Positions 45,427 to 54,960 of a DNA stretch of 64,000 nucleotides are shown piece by piece. The position numbers were made by a program, and so were the translations under genes. This stretch comes from Sphingomonas sp. GC_Shp_5 (GTDB lineage Bacteria > Pseudomonadota > Alphaproteobacteria > Sphingomonadales > Sphingomonadaceae), in the NCBI RefSeq assembly GCF_026540855.1, contig NZ_JALNUP010000009.1, positions 62,001 through 126,000 of the forward strand. The letters run 5' to 3'. Every line of letters starts with the position of its first letter. Within the stretch, counting starts at the first letter, position 1. The notes below the pieces were generated by a model that saw only the letters and a list, made by a program, of their open reading frames with translations, had not been told where the DNA came from and searched no databases.

Positions 45427-46176
45427 ATGATCATCCATGCCGACGCCTTCGAGGACCTCGCCACGCCCAATGGCGTGATGCGCACCCACCTGTTCCGCCC
45501 CGCGATCGAGGGACGCTATCCGGGGGTGCTGCTGTTCTCGGAGATCTACCAGGTCACCGCGCCGATTCGCCGGCTCGCGGCGTTCATCGCCGGCCACGGC
45601 TTTTGCGTGGCGGTGCCCGAGGTCTACCACGAATATGAAGAGCCCGGCGTGGTGCTGCGCTACGACCAGCCCGGCACCGATCGCGGCAACGAACTGAAGT
45701 TCACCAAGCCGGTCGCCGCCTTTGATGCCGACGCCGCTGCGGTGCTGGACTACCTCGCAGAGCACCCCGCGTGCAGCGGCGGCCTTGCCACTGCCGGCGT
45801 CTGCCTCGGGGGCCATCTTGCCTATCGCGCCGCGCTCGACCCGCGCGTGACGGCAGCGGCCTGTTTCTACCCGACCGACATCCACTCAGCCACGCTTGGC
45901 GCGGGCAAGCAGGACGACAGCCTGGCGCGGATGGGCGAGCTCGCCGCCGACACGCTGTTCGTCTGGGGCCGCCAGGACCCGCATGTTCCGTTCGCCGGAA
46001 GACAGGCGATCCGCGAGCGGCTTGAAGAAGTGGGCGCGCGCTATGAATGGCATGAGGTGAACGCCGCCCATGCGTTCCTGCGCGACGAAGGTCCGCGCTT
46101 TGACCCTGCGCTGTTCGTCCAGGCGACCGGCTGGATGATCGACCTGTTCCGCAGGACCCTGCGCACCATACCCTGA
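45427..46176 (+). CDS. Dienelactone hydrolase family protein
   Basis: 249 residues from ATG 45427, with GAAGG upstream. The alpha/beta-hydrolase core has the dienelactone-type triad: C126 (AGVCLGGHLAY), D184 (WGRQDPHVP) and H215 (NAAHAFLRD), with E39 (LLFSEIYQ) as the Glu that holds the Cys. Such enzymes hydrolyse lactones or esters, classically in chlorocatechol breakdown. No other catechol-pathway gene is near, so the substrate is open. It converges on the MucR-like gene across a hairpin. Confidence 0.8.
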   Translation: MIIHADAFEDLATPNGVMRTHLFRPAIEGRYPGVLLFSEIYQVTAPIRRLAAFIAGHGFCVAVPEVYHEYEEPGVVLRYDQPGTDRGNELKFTKPVAAFDADAAAVLDYLAEHPACSGGLATAGVCLGGHLAYRAALDPRVTAAACFYPTDIHSATLGAGKQDDSLARMGELAADTLFVWGRQDPHVPFAGRQAIRERLEEVGARYEWHEVNAAHAFLRDEGPRFDPALFVQATGWMIDLFRRTLRTIP

Positions 46177-46205
46177 GCGGGCGTCGTCTCGAGCGGCCTT
46201 GGCGG

Positions 46206-46234
46206 AGGGGATGCCGGAACCGTCCGGCACCCCC
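46206..46234. terminator. Hairpin between convergent genes
   Basis: GGGG-A-TGCCGGA pairs with TCCGGCACCCC (one bulged A) with a four-base loop, between the dienelactone hydrolase stop and the MucR-like stop. The place suits a two-way terminator. A run of T is lacking on the plus side; ATTATTCC lies beyond. Confidence 0.5.
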
Positions 46235-46244
46235 TGCGGTCGCA

Positions 46245-46760
46245 TTATTCCTCGGCGCCGAGCGTCTTCTTGGCCGCGTCGATCGCCGCCTTGCCGCTCT
46301 TGCGCGCGGTCTTCACCGCCTTGTCGGCGGTCCGCTCGATCTTGGTGCCGGCCTTGCGACCGAGCCCGATTGTCTTGGCCATCGCCCGGCGCGCTTCCGA
46401 ATAGGTCGCCGCGACCATCGGATAATCGGCGCGCAGATTGTAACGCTGGCGATATTCCTCGGGGGTGAGGCCGTTGGTGGAAAGATGACGACGCAGCGTC
46501 TTGTACTTCTTGCCATCGATCATCGAGATGATGTGATCGGGCGAGGCAAGAGACTTGCGCGCCGATACTGCCGGCTCGAAGCTCGGCGCCACCTCGGTGT
46601 CGGCTTCCGCGTCCGGTCCGGCGGCGAGCTTGGTGACGGCGGCATGCATCGACAGCAGGAACGAGGGAACATCGTCCGCCGACGTACGGGTATTGGGGTT
46701 CGCCAGCCAGGCGGCGGTCAATTCGGCGGCGAGTTCGACGGCGTTGAATGATTCGGTCAC
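46245..46760 (-). CDS. MucR/Ros-type transcriptional regulator lacking zinc-binding cysteines
   Basis: 171 residues. The core ISMIDGKKYKTLRRHLSTNG and LTPEEYRQRYNLRADYPMVA is the MucR/Ros DNA-binding domain, and MAKTIGLGRK follows as in the family. In classical members the first strand carries C-x-x-C; here the protein has no Cys at all. Zinc-free Ros/MucR homologues are known in some rhizobia. The C-terminal about 35 residues are a Lys/Ala-rich helix like a histone tail (ADKAVKTARKSGKAAIDAAK). MucR proteins silence or activate surface and virulence genes, often as nucleoid-associated proteins. Confidence 0.75.
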   Translation of the reverse strand: MTESFNAVELAAELTAAWLANPNTRTSADDVPSFLLSMHAAVTKLAAGPDAEADTEVAPSFEPAVSARKSLASPDHIISMIDGKKYKTLRRHLSTNGLTPEEYRQRYNLRADYPMVAATYSEARRAMAKTIGLGRKAGTKIERTADKAVKTARKSGKAAIDAAKKTLGAEE

Positions 46761-46994
46761 GCGATTTCCTTAGCTGTTCGGCCCGGTATACGATCAGACC
46801 ATTAGAACAGCTGATCGCGCCTGAATAGTCGGCACGAACATCATAGCCGCGTATACTTTCCAATTGATTGCCGGCGTTTACATCGATCAACTGCGTAAAA
46901 GTCGCGGCAACGGCGGGTCGAGCGAGCGTGGCGCTTTGATCGGGACCTGATCGGGCCCGCGCACGTTGACCCCGCTCTCGACGAAAGCACCCCC

Positions 46995-47342
46995 ATGCCC
47001 CACGCCAGCAACATCGTTTATTGCGACGGCCCCGACAGCCCTCACGCGTTCGACATCGTCCCGGTGCTGCCGCGCAACGGCACGCTCGATGCGATGTGCC
47101 CGGTATGCAAGGGCCATGGCCAGTGGAACACCGAGATCGACCTGGTGAGCTTCCGCTGCCAGCGTGCGATCTGTGGCCACTGCCTGGGCGCCGGCTGGAT
47201 CGAGACCGGCAGCGATCTGATCGGCTTGCCGGACATCACCCTCAACGCCAACGGCCAACCCGAATGGACCACCGTCTATGTCTCCCGCGACGATCTCGCC
47301 GCGCGCGAGGGCGGCGATTCGGGGCTGACCGTCACACCCTGA
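46995..47342 (+). CDS. Small zinc-ribbon-like protein with two CxxCxGxG motifs
   Basis: 115 residues. Two cysteine pairs in DnaJ-type repeats are visible: CPVCKGHGQW and CGHCLGAGW, with further Cys in VYCDGP and SFRCQRAIC. Such motifs bind zinc and occur in DnaJ-like and RNA/protein-handling factors. No J domain is present. It follows a 234-base gap after the MucR gene with no other feature seen, and is 34 bases before an amidotransferase-like gene. Function unknown. Confidence 0.6.
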   Translation: MPHASNIVYCDGPDSPHAFDIVPVLPRNGTLDAMCPVCKGHGQWNTEIDLVSFRCQRAICGHCLGAGWIETGSDLIGLPDITLNANGQPEWTTVYVSRDDLAAREGGDSGLTVTP

Positions 47343-47376
47343 GCCTTCCCCCCCGCCCATTCGGGACACCAGTAGA

Positions 47377-48249
47377 TTGCTTCACTTTCTGATCGCCGAC
47401 AGCGAGACTCCCGACGAGCGCGAGGCGCGCCGGGACAGCGCCGGCAAGAGTGCCGGCGAAACCTATGCCGCGACGCTGCGCCAGCTCCACCCGGGGGTGG
47501 AGATCACCATCATCTCCCCCGCCGATGGCGACGCGCCGGTGCTCACCACCGCGGCCGTGCGCGCGTTCGACGCGGTGTTCCTCTCGGGATCGCCGCTCCA
47601 CGTCTATGACGACACCCCCGAGGTTCGCCGCCAGCTCGAATTTATGCGCACCGTCTATGCCGCGGGGACGCCGTCGTTCGGCTCCTGCGCCGGCCTGCAG
47701 GCCGCCGCGGCGGCCGCCGGTGGTACGGTGCGCAAGATGCCGCGGCGGATGGAGGCCGGCATCGCGCGACGGATCACCGCCACCGCGGCGGGTCGCGATC
47801 ATCCGCTGCTCGCTGGCCGGCCGCCAAGCTGGGACGCGCCGGCGATCCACGGTGACGAGGTCGAGACGCTGCCGCCGGGCGGGATGATCCTCGCGCGCAA
47901 CGCCGCCGCCCAAATCCAGGCGGTCGAGATCCGCCACGATCGCGGCGTGTTCTGGGGCGTCCAATATCATCCCGAGCTGGCACTGGGCGAGATCGCGGTC
48001 GCCCTCCGCCGCCAGGCCGAGTCGCTGGTTGACGCGGGTCTGGCCACCACGACCAGCGATGTGGACATCCACGCCGATCGCCTCGACCAGCTCCACCGCG
48101 ACCCCGATCACCAGTCGGCACGCTGGCTACTCGGCATCGACGACGAACTCGCCGATGAAGGCCGGCGCCGCACCGAGATCCGCAACTTCATCGCCCATCT
48201 GCCGCTGCTCGATCCCGACAAGGCCGAGGATCTCGCGGCCGCGGCATAG
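47377..48249 (+). CDS. Class I glutamine amidotransferase (GMP-synthase-like domain) protein
   Basis: 290 residues from TTG 47377, the only start that includes the full first strand (LHFLIADSE). Catalytic-type residues are C104 (FGSCAGLQAAA), H198 and E200 (WGVQYHPEL). The N-terminal part (DAVFLSGSPLHVYDD) fits the class I fold. After residue about 215 is an extra helical region (LHRDPDHQSARWLLGIDDEL, then IRNFIAHLPLL). No synthase domain is attached, so it may serve a separate ligase or act as a hydrolase. This is the second class I amidotransferase-like gene within 3 kb. Confidence 0.75.
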   Translation: MLHFLIADSETPDEREARRDSAGKSAGETYAATLRQLHPGVEITIISPADGDAPVLTTAAVRAFDAVFLSGSPLHVYDDTPEVRRQLEFMRTVYAAGTPSFGSCAGLQAAAAAAGGTVRKMPRRMEAGIARRITATAAGRDHPLLAGRPPSWDAPAIHGDEVETLPPGGMILARNAAAQIQAVEIRHDRGVFWGVQYHPELALGEIAVALRRQAESLVDAGLATTTSDVDIHADRLDQLHRDPDHQSARWLLGIDDELADEGRRRTEIRNFIAHLPLLDPDKAEDLAAAA

Positions 48250-48270
48250 CGGCCGCGCAAAGGCCGGAGG

Positions 48271-48663
48271 TTAGGCCGCCTCGGCCGCACGGCGCGAGCC
48301 GGGGCGGTGGCGCAGCTCGTCGAGCGCATCGGCATTGTCGCGACCCCAGGCGTAGAGCAGCTCAACCGGCTCCACGAACCGATAGCCGAGCGCGGTGAGG
48401 CGATAGTCGACCGCCGGCGGGATGGTACCCTGGACATGGCGGCTGATCAGCCCGCTTGCTTCCATCTCGCGCAGCGTCTGGGTCAGCATCTTCTTGGAAA
48501 TGCCCGGCAGGCTGCGCAGCAGCACCCCCGCCCGCGCCGCGCCGCCGTGACGGGCGTGGAGCGTGTGCAGGATCATGCTCGTCCATTTGGTCGCGAACAG
48601 CGCCAGCACGCGGCGCGGCGCGCAATCCTCGCGCCAGTCCGTGTCGATGTCGGCAGGCTGCAT
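48271..48663 (-). CDS. HxlR-family transcriptional regulator
   Basis: 130 residues with AGGAGG ahead of ATG. The winged-helix pattern is typical: DCAPRRVLALFATKWTSMIL, LLRSLPGISKKMLTQTLREM, EASGLISRHVQGTIPPAVDY, RLTALGYRF. It starts with a Cys (DCAPRR), as many redox- or electrophile-sensing members do. It is divergent from the PRISE-type reductase with 104 bases between, so it probably controls that gene and itself. Confidence 0.8.
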   Translation of the reverse strand: MQPADIDTDWREDCAPRRVLALFATKWTSMILHTLHARHGGAARAGVLLRSLPGISKKMLTQTLREMEASGLISRHVQGTIPPAVDYRLTALGYRFVEPVELLYAWGRDNADALDELRHRPGSRRAAEAA

Positions 48664-48767
48664 GACTGGGTACCTCCTGGTGCCTATGACCCCAAATGGT
48701 GCCGTCTAGAAGCTGCCTGCCCGGGTGACTAGCTGCATGATCATCAACGGATAAACGGAGCATGATG

Positions 48768-49829
48768 ATGGCAAGAACCGCATTGGTGGTCGGCGCGAGC
48801 GGGATCGTCGGCAGCGCGACCGCGGCGCTGCTGGTTGAACAGGGCTGGACCGTCCACGGTCTGGCCCGCCGCCGCAGCACCCAGCACGGCATCCTGCCGG
48901 TCGCGGCCGATCTGCAGGACGCCGCCGGTACCGCCGCCGCGCTCGCCGGGGTCAACCCCGACGCGGTGTTCATCACCACCTGGGCGCGGCAGGACAGCGA
49001 GGCCGAGAACGTCAGGGTCAACTCGGCGATGGTCCGCAACCTGCTCGACGGCCTGCCGACGGCGACCGGGCCGCGCCATGTCGCGCTGGTCACCGGCCTC
49101 AAGCACTATCTCGGGCCGTTCGAATCCTACGGCAAGGGCACGCTGCCGCAGACCCCGTTTCGCGAGGAGCAGGGCCGGCTCGATGTCGCCAATTTCTATT
49201 ACGCCCAGGAGGACGAGGTGTTCGCCGCCGCGGCGCGCGACGGCTTCACCTGGAGCGTCCACCGCCCGCACACGGTGATCGGCAAGGCGATCGGCAATGC
49301 GATGAACATGGGCACCACGCTCGCCGTCTACGCGACGCTGTGCCGCGAGACCGGGCGGCCGTTCCGCTTCCCCGGCTCCGCGGCGCAATGGAGCGGGCTT
49401 AACGACATGACGAGCGCGCGCATCCTCGCCGAGCAATTGCTGTGGGCGGCGACCACCCCGGTGGCGGCGAACGAGGCGTTCAACATCGTCAACGGCGACG
49501 TCTTCCGCTGGCAGTGGATGTGGTCGCGGATCACCGACTGGTTCGGGATCGAGGCGGCACCGTTCGACGGCACCGTCCAGCCGCTCGAGCAGCAGATGGC
49601 CGGCGATGCCGCGCTGTGGCGCCAGATCGCCGAGCGCGACGGCCTGGCCGAGCCCGATCTCGCCCGCCTCGCCTCCCCCTGGCACACCGACGCCGACCTC
49701 GGTCGCCCGATCGAAGTGATCACCGACATGGGTAAGAGCCGCCGGCTGGGCTTTACCGCCTATCAGCCGACCGACGACGCCTTCTTCGACCTGTTCGCGC
49801 AGCTCCGCGCCGACCGCCTCATTCCCTGA
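48768..49829 (+). CDS. PRISE-family NAD(P)H reductase (progesterone 5-beta-reductase/iridoid-synthase-like)
   Basis: 353 residues from the third of three in-frame ATGs (48762, 48765, 48768), which is best spaced from GGAG. An N-terminal Rossmann fold (ALVVGASGIVGSATAALL) is followed by family hallmarks: VTGLKHYLGPFE (K112) and ANFYYAQEDE (Y144/Y145), the Lys and Tyr that act in PRISE enzymes. Those enzymes reduce activated C=C bonds of enones and are best known from plants. The divergent HxlR gene suggests induction by an electrophile. The real substrate is unknown. Confidence 0.75.
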   Translation: MARTALVVGASGIVGSATAALLVEQGWTVHGLARRRSTQHGILPVAADLQDAAGTAAALAGVNPDAVFITTWARQDSEAENVRVNSAMVRNLLDGLPTATGPRHVALVTGLKHYLGPFESYGKGTLPQTPFREEQGRLDVANFYYAQEDEVFAAAARDGFTWSVHRPHTVIGKAIGNAMNMGTTLAVYATLCRETGRPFRFPGSAAQWSGLNDMTSARILAEQLLWAATTPVAANEAFNIVNGDVFRWQWMWSRITDWFGIEAAPFDGTVQPLEQQMAGDAALWRQIAERDGLAEPDLARLASPWHTDADLGRPIEVITDMGKSRRLGFTAYQPTDDAFFDLFAQLRADRLIP

Positions 49830-50207
49830 CGGCGGCGCTGATCTGACGGCGACGCGGGCGGCGGGGTGCAGCAGCGCCCCGCCGGTTGCCGTCCGAGCGA
49901 CAATCCGGCCTGGCAGGCGAACAGACCGTCGTCCTGCCCACCGCGGTCGATGTATTCACCCAAACATAGCGACGCTCGGCGCCGTAATTGCGGCTATGTC
50001 GCTAGATGATAATCACTCGCACTAAGCGCAACAACTCACCATTCATGAGCAGCGGTCATCGCGTCATGCAAAATGAGCCCTGTATTCTGCCGCGAAAAAC
50101 GTTGTTACTCTTGCCGTCAGGAACAAGACCTGCGGCTCACCGGTTCGACAGGCTTATCATCACATTCGGCAAGCGGCGGCAGCGATGCGCCCGAAAGGAT
50201 CACGAGC
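49830..50207. other. Intergenic region upstream of the pao-type operon
   Basis: 378 bases without a convincing gene. CGGCGGGG (49859-49866) pairs with CCCCGCCG (49877-49884), a likely terminator stem for the reductase gene. Farther right the DNA is more AT-rich, as for a promoter, and contains TGATAATCA near 50007, which resembles the core of a Fur-type box; this is weak. Nothing else is seen. Confidence 0.4.
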
Positions 50208-50843
50208 ATGAACAGCCCAGGTGAGGCAGGCATGTCACGGCGCGGCGTATTGGTCGGCACCGCGGCCTCGGCAGCGCTCACGGCCGTGCCGGTCGCCGAC
50301 GCGCAGACCCCCGCTGCCAAGGCGCCGCCGGCGATGGCGACGGTGTCGCTCGAGGTGAACGGCAAGCGCCAGTCGCTCGAGCTCGACACCCGCACCACGT
50401 TGCTCGATGCGCTGCGCGAGCATCTCCACCTGACCGGCACCAAGAAGGGCTGCGATCACGGCCAGTGCGGCGCCTGCACCGTGATCGTCGAGGGCAAGCG
50501 GATCAATTCCTGCCTCAGCCTCGCGGTGATGCACCAGGGTGACAAGGTCACCACCATCGAGGGCCTCGGCACGCCCGATCATCTCCACCCGATGCAGGCG
50601 GCCTTCATCAAGCATGACGGCTATCAGTGCGGCTATTGCACTCCGGGGCAGATCTGCTCGGCGGTGGCGGTGCTCGACGAGATCAAGGCCGGCGTGCCGA
50701 GCCACGTCACCGGCGATCTCTCCGCCCGCCCGCAGCCGACCAACATCGAGATGCGCGAGCGGATGAGCGGCAACATCTGCCGCTGCGGCGCCTATTCCAA
50801 CATCGCCGAGGCGATGGCCGACGTTGCGGGGACCCGAGCATGA
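50208..50843 (+). CDS. paoA: Aldehyde oxidoreductase, [2Fe-2S] subunit (PaoA-type)
   Basis: 211 residues from ATG 50208; ATG 50232 is also possible and starts right at the Tat motif. A twin-arginine signal ([20 protein letters not shown]) points to export to the periplasm. The plant-type ferredoxin domain has [12 protein letters not shown] and INSC. The C-terminal domain has [11 protein letters not shown] and [10 protein letters not shown] for the second cluster. It passes electrons between the molybdenum and FAD subunits. The next gene overlaps its stop (ATGA). Confidence 0.85.
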   Translation: MNSPGEAGMSRRGVLVGTAASAALTAVPVADAQTPAAKAPPAMATVSLEVNGKRQSLELDTRTTLLDALREHLHLTGTKKGCDHGQCGACTVIVEGKRINSCLSLAVMHQGDKVTTIEGLGTPDHLHPMQAAFIKHDGYQCGYCTPGQICSAVAVLDEIKAGVPSHVTGDLSARPQPTNIEMRERMSGNICRCGAYSNIAEAMADVAGTRA

Positions 50844-51790
50844 AGCCCTTTACCTACGAGCGCGCCAAGACGCCGGCCCAGGCCGCCGCCGCGGTCGTCG
50901 GCTCGCCGACGGCCAAGTTCATCGCCGGCGGCACCAACCTGCTCGATCTGATGAAGCTGCAGATCGAGACGCCGACCCATCTGGTCGACGTGCAGGACCT
51001 CAAGCTGGACCGGATCGAGGCGGCCGACGGCGGCCTGCGGATCGGCGCGTTGGTCTCCAACACCGATCTTGCGGCCGATGCCCGGGTCCGCCGCGACTAT
51101 GGCGTGCTCAGCCGCGCGATCGTCGCCGGCGCGAGCGGCCAGCTCCGCAACAAGGCGACCACCGCGGGCAATCTGCTCCAGCGCACCCGTTGCCCATATT
51201 TCTACGACACCAACCAGGCGTGCAACAAGCGCAAGCCCGGCTCGGGCTGCGCGGCGATCGGCGGCTATTCGCGCCAGCTCGCGGTGATCGGCACCAGCAA
51301 TGCCTGCATCGCCACCTACCCCGGCGACATGGCGGTGGCGCTGCGGCTGCTCGACGCCAAGGTCGAGACGGTCAATGCCGCCGGCGAGACCCGCGTCATC
51401 CCGATCGCCGATTTCCATCGGCTCCCGGGCGACACGCCGCACATCGACACCAATCTCGCGCGTGGCGAGCTGATCACCGCCGTCACCCTACCCCAGCCAC
51501 TCGGCGGCACCCACATCTACCACAAGGTGCGTGACCGCGCGTCCTACGCCTTCGCGCTGGTCTCGGTCGCCGCGGTGATCCAGCAGGACGGCACCGGCCG
51601 CGCCGCAATCGGCGGGATCGCGCACAAGCCGTGGCGCGTCGAGGCGGCCGAGGCAGCGATGCCGCAGGGGTCCAAGGCCGTGGCCAGCCGGCTGCTCGCC
51701 GGCGCCACCCCCACCCACGACAATGCCTTCAAGGTGCCGCTGGTCGAGCGTACGCTCGCTGCCGCCATCGCCGAAGCGAGGACCGCATGA
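50840..51790 (+). CDS. paoB: Aldehyde oxidoreductase, FAD subunit (PaoB-type)
   Basis: 316 residues, ATG overlapping the upstream stop. FAD-binding residues lie in [18 protein letters not shown] and [17 protein letters not shown]. The segment [20 protein letters not shown] plus C supplies Cys residues for the extra [4Fe-4S] cluster found in PaoB-like subunits. A conserved C-terminal domain follows ([12 protein letters not shown]). It takes electrons from the iron-sulfur subunit to an acceptor. It overlaps paoC by four bases. Confidence 0.85.
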   Translation: MKPFTYERAKTPAQAAAAVVGSPTAKFIAGGTNLLDLMKLQIETPTHLVDVQDLKLDRIEAADGGLRIGALVSNTDLAADARVRRDYGVLSRAIVAGASGQLRNKATTAGNLLQRTRCPYFYDTNQACNKRKPGSGCAAIGGYSRQLAVIGTSNACIATYPGDMAVALRLLDAKVETVNAAGETRVIPIADFHRLPGDTPHIDTNLARGELITAVTLPQPLGGTHIYHKVRDRASYAFALVSVAAVIQQDGTGRAAIGGIAHKPWRVEAAEAAMPQGSKAVASRLLAGATPTHDNAFKVPLVERTLAAAIAEARTA

Positions 51791-54018
51791 AGTTCACCAC
51801 GCCTGCGGGCACCAATCCGATCGACCAGCTCAAGGTGGTCGGCAAGCCGCACGACCGGATCGACGGCAAGTTCAAGACCACCGGCACCGCGCCTTATGCC
51901 TATGAGCGCCACGATGCCGTCGCCAACCCGGCCTATGGCTTCGTCGTCGGCTCGGCGATCGCCAAGGGGCGGATCAACGCGATCGACCTGTCCGCTGCCA
52001 GGGCGGCGCCGGGCGTTCTTGCCATCGTCACCGCCGATAATGCCGGCTCGCTGGTGCCCAAGCTCGGCAAGGGCAAGATGAACACCGCCAAGCTGCTCGG
52101 CGGGCCCGAGATCGAGCATTATCACCAGGCGATCGCCGTGGTCGTCGCCGAGACCTTCGAACAGGCCCGCGCCGCCGCATCGCTGGTGCAGGTCGATTAT
52201 GCCCGCACCCAGGGCCGCTTCGATCTCGCCGCCGAGCTCAAGCGCGCGCCGCTCAAGGGCAACAGCAGCGGCGAGGGCAGCAGCGCGCCGCCGGTCGATC
52301 GCGTCGGCGATTTCGACAAGGCGTTCGCCGCGGCGCCGGTCACGCTCGATGCGCATTACACCACGCCCGATCAGAGCCATGCGATGATGGAGCCGCATGC
52401 CTCGATCGCGCGCTGGGACGGCGACAAGCTGACGCTGTGGACGTCGAATCAGATGATCGCCTGGGGCAAGGGCGATGTCGCGCTCACCCTCGGTCTGCCC
52501 AAGGACAATGTCCGCCTGATCTCGCCCTATATCGGCGGTGGGTTCGGCGGTAAGCTGTTCGTCCGCACCGATGCGATCATGGCGGCGCTCGGTGCCAAGG
52601 CGGCCGGCCGGCCGGTCAAGGTCGCGCTGCAGCGGCCGCTGATGTTCAACAACACCACTCACCGCCCGGCGACCGAGCAGCGCATCCGCCTCGGCGCGAC
52701 GCGCGACGGCAAGCTCACCGCGATCGCGCATGAGAGCGGCTCGGGCGATCTGCCCGGCGGTGGTCCCGAAACCGCGGTGTCGCAGACCAAGCTGCTCTAT
52801 GCCGGCGCCAATCGGCTGACCGCGATGCGCCTCGCCGTGCTCGATCTGCCCGAAGGCAATGCCATGCGCGCACCCGGCGAGGCCCCCGGCCTGATGGCGC
52901 TCGAAATCGCGATGGACGAGATGGCCGAGAAGCTCGGCATGGATCCCGTCGCCTTCCGCATCGCCAATGACACCCAGGTCGATCCCGAGAAGCCGACGCG
53001 CAAATTCTCGCAGCGCCAGCTGGTCGAATGCCTCCAGCAGGGGGCGGACCGGTTCGGCTGGTCGAAGCGGAACGCCAAGCCCGGCCAGGTCCGCGACGGC
53101 CAGTGGCTGATCGGCATGGGGGTCGCCTCCGGCTTCCGCAACAACCTGCTGATGAAGTCGGCGGCGCGCGTCGGGCTCGATGCCAAGGGCGTGATCACCG
53201 TCGCCACCGACATGACCGATATCGGTACCGGCACCTACACCATCATCGCCCAGACCGCGGCGGAGATGATGGGCGTCGACATGGACAAGGTCGTGGTGCT
53301 GCTCGGCGACTCGTCCTTCCCCGCCTCGGCGGGTTCGGGCGGGCAATGGGGCGCCAACAACTCCACCGCGGGCGTCTATGCCGCCTGCGTCAAGCTGCGC
53401 GAGGCGGTGGCGCAGAAGCTCGGCTTCAACTCGGCCGAGGTCGAGTTCGCCGACGGCAAGGTCAAGAGCGGCAATCGCAGCGTCAGCCTCGCCGAGGCGG
53501 CGGGCAGCGCCGGCCTCTCCGCCGAGGACCAGATCGAATATGGCGATCTGGACAAGCAGTTCCAGCAATCGACCTTCGCCGGCCATTTCGTCGAGGTCGC
53601 GGTCAACGCCTATACCGGCGAAACCCGGATCAGGCGGATGCTCGCGGTCTGTGCCGCGGGGCGCATCCTCAACCCCAAATCGGCGCGTAGCCAGGTGATC
53701 GGGGCGATGACCATGGGCGCCGGCGGCGCGCTGATGGAGGAACTCGCGGTCGACAAGCGGTTCGGCTTCTTCGTCAACCACGATCTCGCCAGCTACGAGG
53801 TGCCGGTCCACGCCGACATCCCACACCAGGAAGTGATCTTCCTCGACGAAACCGATCCGCTCTCCTCGCCGATGAAGGCGAAGGGCGTCGGCGAGCTTGG
53901 CCTATGCGGTGTCGCCGCGGCGATCGCCAACGCGATCTACAATGCCACCGGCGTGCGCGTGCGCGATTATCCGATCACGCTCGACAAGCATCTCGCCAAG
54001 CTGCCGCAGCTGGTCTGA
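51787..54018 (+). CDS. paoC: Aldehyde oxidoreductase, molybdenum-cofactor subunit (PaoC-type)
   Basis: 743 residues. The start ATG overlaps the paoB stop. Family features run in order: [20 protein letters not shown], the Mo-binding loop [34 protein letters not shown] and the active-site Glu in [12 protein letters not shown] near the C-terminus. It oxidises aldehydes, often aromatic, to acids in the periplasm. The cofactor-insertion chaperone (PaoD/XdhC type) usually next to these genes is not in the window after paoC. A palindrome separates it from the convergent LysR gene. Confidence 0.85.
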   Translation: MKFTTPAGTNPIDQLKVVGKPHDRIDGKFKTTGTAPYAYERHDAVANPAYGFVVGSAIAKGRINAIDLSAARAAPGVLAIVTADNAGSLVPKLGKGKMNTAKLLGGPEIEHYHQAIAVVVAETFEQARAAASLVQVDYARTQGRFDLAAELKRAPLKGNSSGEGSSAPPVDRVGDFDKAFAAAPVTLDAHYTTPDQSHAMMEPHASIARWDGDKLTLWTSNQMIAWGKGDVALTLGLPKDNVRLISPYIGGGFGGKLFVRTDAIMAALGAKAAGRPVKVALQRPLMFNNTTHRPATEQRIRLGATRDGKLTAIAHESGSGDLPGGGPETAVSQTKLLYAGANRLTAMRLAVLDLPEGNAMRAPGEAPGLMALEIAMDEMAEKLGMDPVAFRIANDTQVDPEKPTRKFSQRQLVECLQQGADRFGWSKRNAKPGQVRDGQWLIGMGVASGFRNNLLMKSAARVGLDAKGVITVATDMTDIGTGTYTIIAQTAAEMMGVDMDKVVVLLGDSSFPASAGSGGQWGANNSTAGVYAACVKLREAVAQKLGFNSAEVEFADGKVKSGNRSVSLAEAAGSAGLSAEDQIEYGDLDKQFQQSTFAGHFVEVAVNAYTGETRIRRMLAVCAAGRILNPKSARSQVIGAMTMGAGGALMEELAVDKRFGFFVNHDLASYEVPVHADIPHQEVIFLDETDPLSSPMKAKGVGELGLCGVAAAIANAIYNATGVRVRDYPITLDKHLAKLPQLV

Positions 54019-54027
54019 CGCGTCCCC

Positions 54028-54055
54028 GTCATCCCGGGCGCTGCCCCGGGGTGAC
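54028..54055. terminator. Palindromic element between convergent paoC and lysR-type genes
   Basis: GTCATCCCGGG (54028-54038) pairs with CCCGGGGTGAC (54045-54055), an 11-bp stem with one wobble and a six-base loop. The sequence type (GTCATCCC...GGGGTGAC) resembles repeated intergenic palindromes found in many alphaproteobacteria, and the site suits a two-way terminator. Confidence 0.6.
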
Positions 54056-54069
54056 GGCCGCGGGCGGCG

Positions 54070-54957
54070 CTAGGCCCCCTGCATGATGCCGAGGAAGTTC
54101 GCGCACGGCAGCGTGCCGCCCTCGCGCAGATGCACCAGCCACATCGAGGTGCTGGTCCCCTCGTCCGCCAGCGGCACATAGACCAGCCCGGCGGACTGGA
54201 TCGCGCGCAACGACTCCGCGATGATCGTCATGCCCACGCCGGCCGCGGCGAGCCCCAGCAGCGTCGTCACCTCGTGCACGGACTGCGCGACCACCGGCTC
54301 GGCGCCCGCCCTGCGCATCAGCGCGAACACTTCCTCGGTAAAACCGCCGCTGCGCTGGCTGGAATAGATCACCAGCGGATGCTCGGCGAGGTCGGCCAGC
54401 CACAAGGTTTCCCGCACGGCCAGCGGATGATCGGGCCGCATCGCCACCACCAGCCGCTCTTCGAGGATCAGCGTCGACGATAGGTTGGCCGGCAGCGCCG
54501 GGGGCGACGCGCTGCGCATGAAGCCGATGTCGAGCGAGCGATCCTCGATCGCGGCGATTTGTGCCGAGCCGATCATCTCCGACAGCGACAGGCGCACGTC
54601 CGGAAAGCGTCGGCGGAAGTCGTTCACCGCGGTCGCCACCCGCGCGATGAACGGCGCCGACGGGTTGAAGCCGATCCGAAGGTCGCCCAATTCGCCCCGC
54701 CCCGCCCGCCGCGCCACGGTGATCGCGCGCTCGGCCTGCGCCAATGTCGCCCGCGCCGCCTCGAGAAACGCCGTTCCCGCCGCGGTGAGCGTGACGCGGC
54801 GACTGGTACGCTCGAACAATTGCACCTCCAGCTCCTCCTCGAGCAGCCGGATCTGCTGGCTCAGCGGCGGCTGCGATATGCCGAGCCGCGCCGCCGCTCT
54901 GGCGAAGTGCAGGTCCTCGGCGACCTGGACGAAGTAGCGAAGATGCCTCAGCTCCAT
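54070..54957 (-). CDS. LysR-family transcriptional regulator
   Basis: 295 residues from ATG 54957, giving the standard LysR start MELRHLRYFVQVAEDLHFAR; a GTG at 54975 would run into the operator-like repeats and is not preferred. Helix-turn-helix: ARLGISQPPLSQQIRLLEEE. The effector domain has IGFNPSAPFIARVATAV and LVVAMRPDHPLAVRETLWLA. No clear ribosome-binding site is seen. It is divergent from the RND efflux operon and convergent with paoC; the half-sites upstream suggest it controls efflux and itself. Confidence 0.85.
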   Translation of the reverse strand: MELRHLRYFVQVAEDLHFARAAARLGISQPPLSQQIRLLEEELEVQLFERTSRRVTLTAAGTAFLEAARATLAQAERAITVARRAGRGELGDLRIGFNPSAPFIARVATAVNDFRRRFPDVRLSLSEMIGSAQIAAIEDRSLDIGFMRSASPPALPANLSSTLILEERLVVAMRPDHPLAVRETLWLADLAEHPLVIYSSQRSGGFTEEVFALMRRAGAEPVVAQSVHEVTTLLGLAAAGVGMTIIAESLRAIQSAGLVYVPLADEGTSTSMWLVHLREGGTLPCANFLGIMQGA

Positions 54958-54960
54958 GGG

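Noticed and set aside
51544..53826. 760-codon minus-strand frame opposite paoBC
   Set aside because: The plus strand encodes clear molybdenum and FAD subunits with active-site residues. The antisense product is low-complexity and Arg/Asp-rich.
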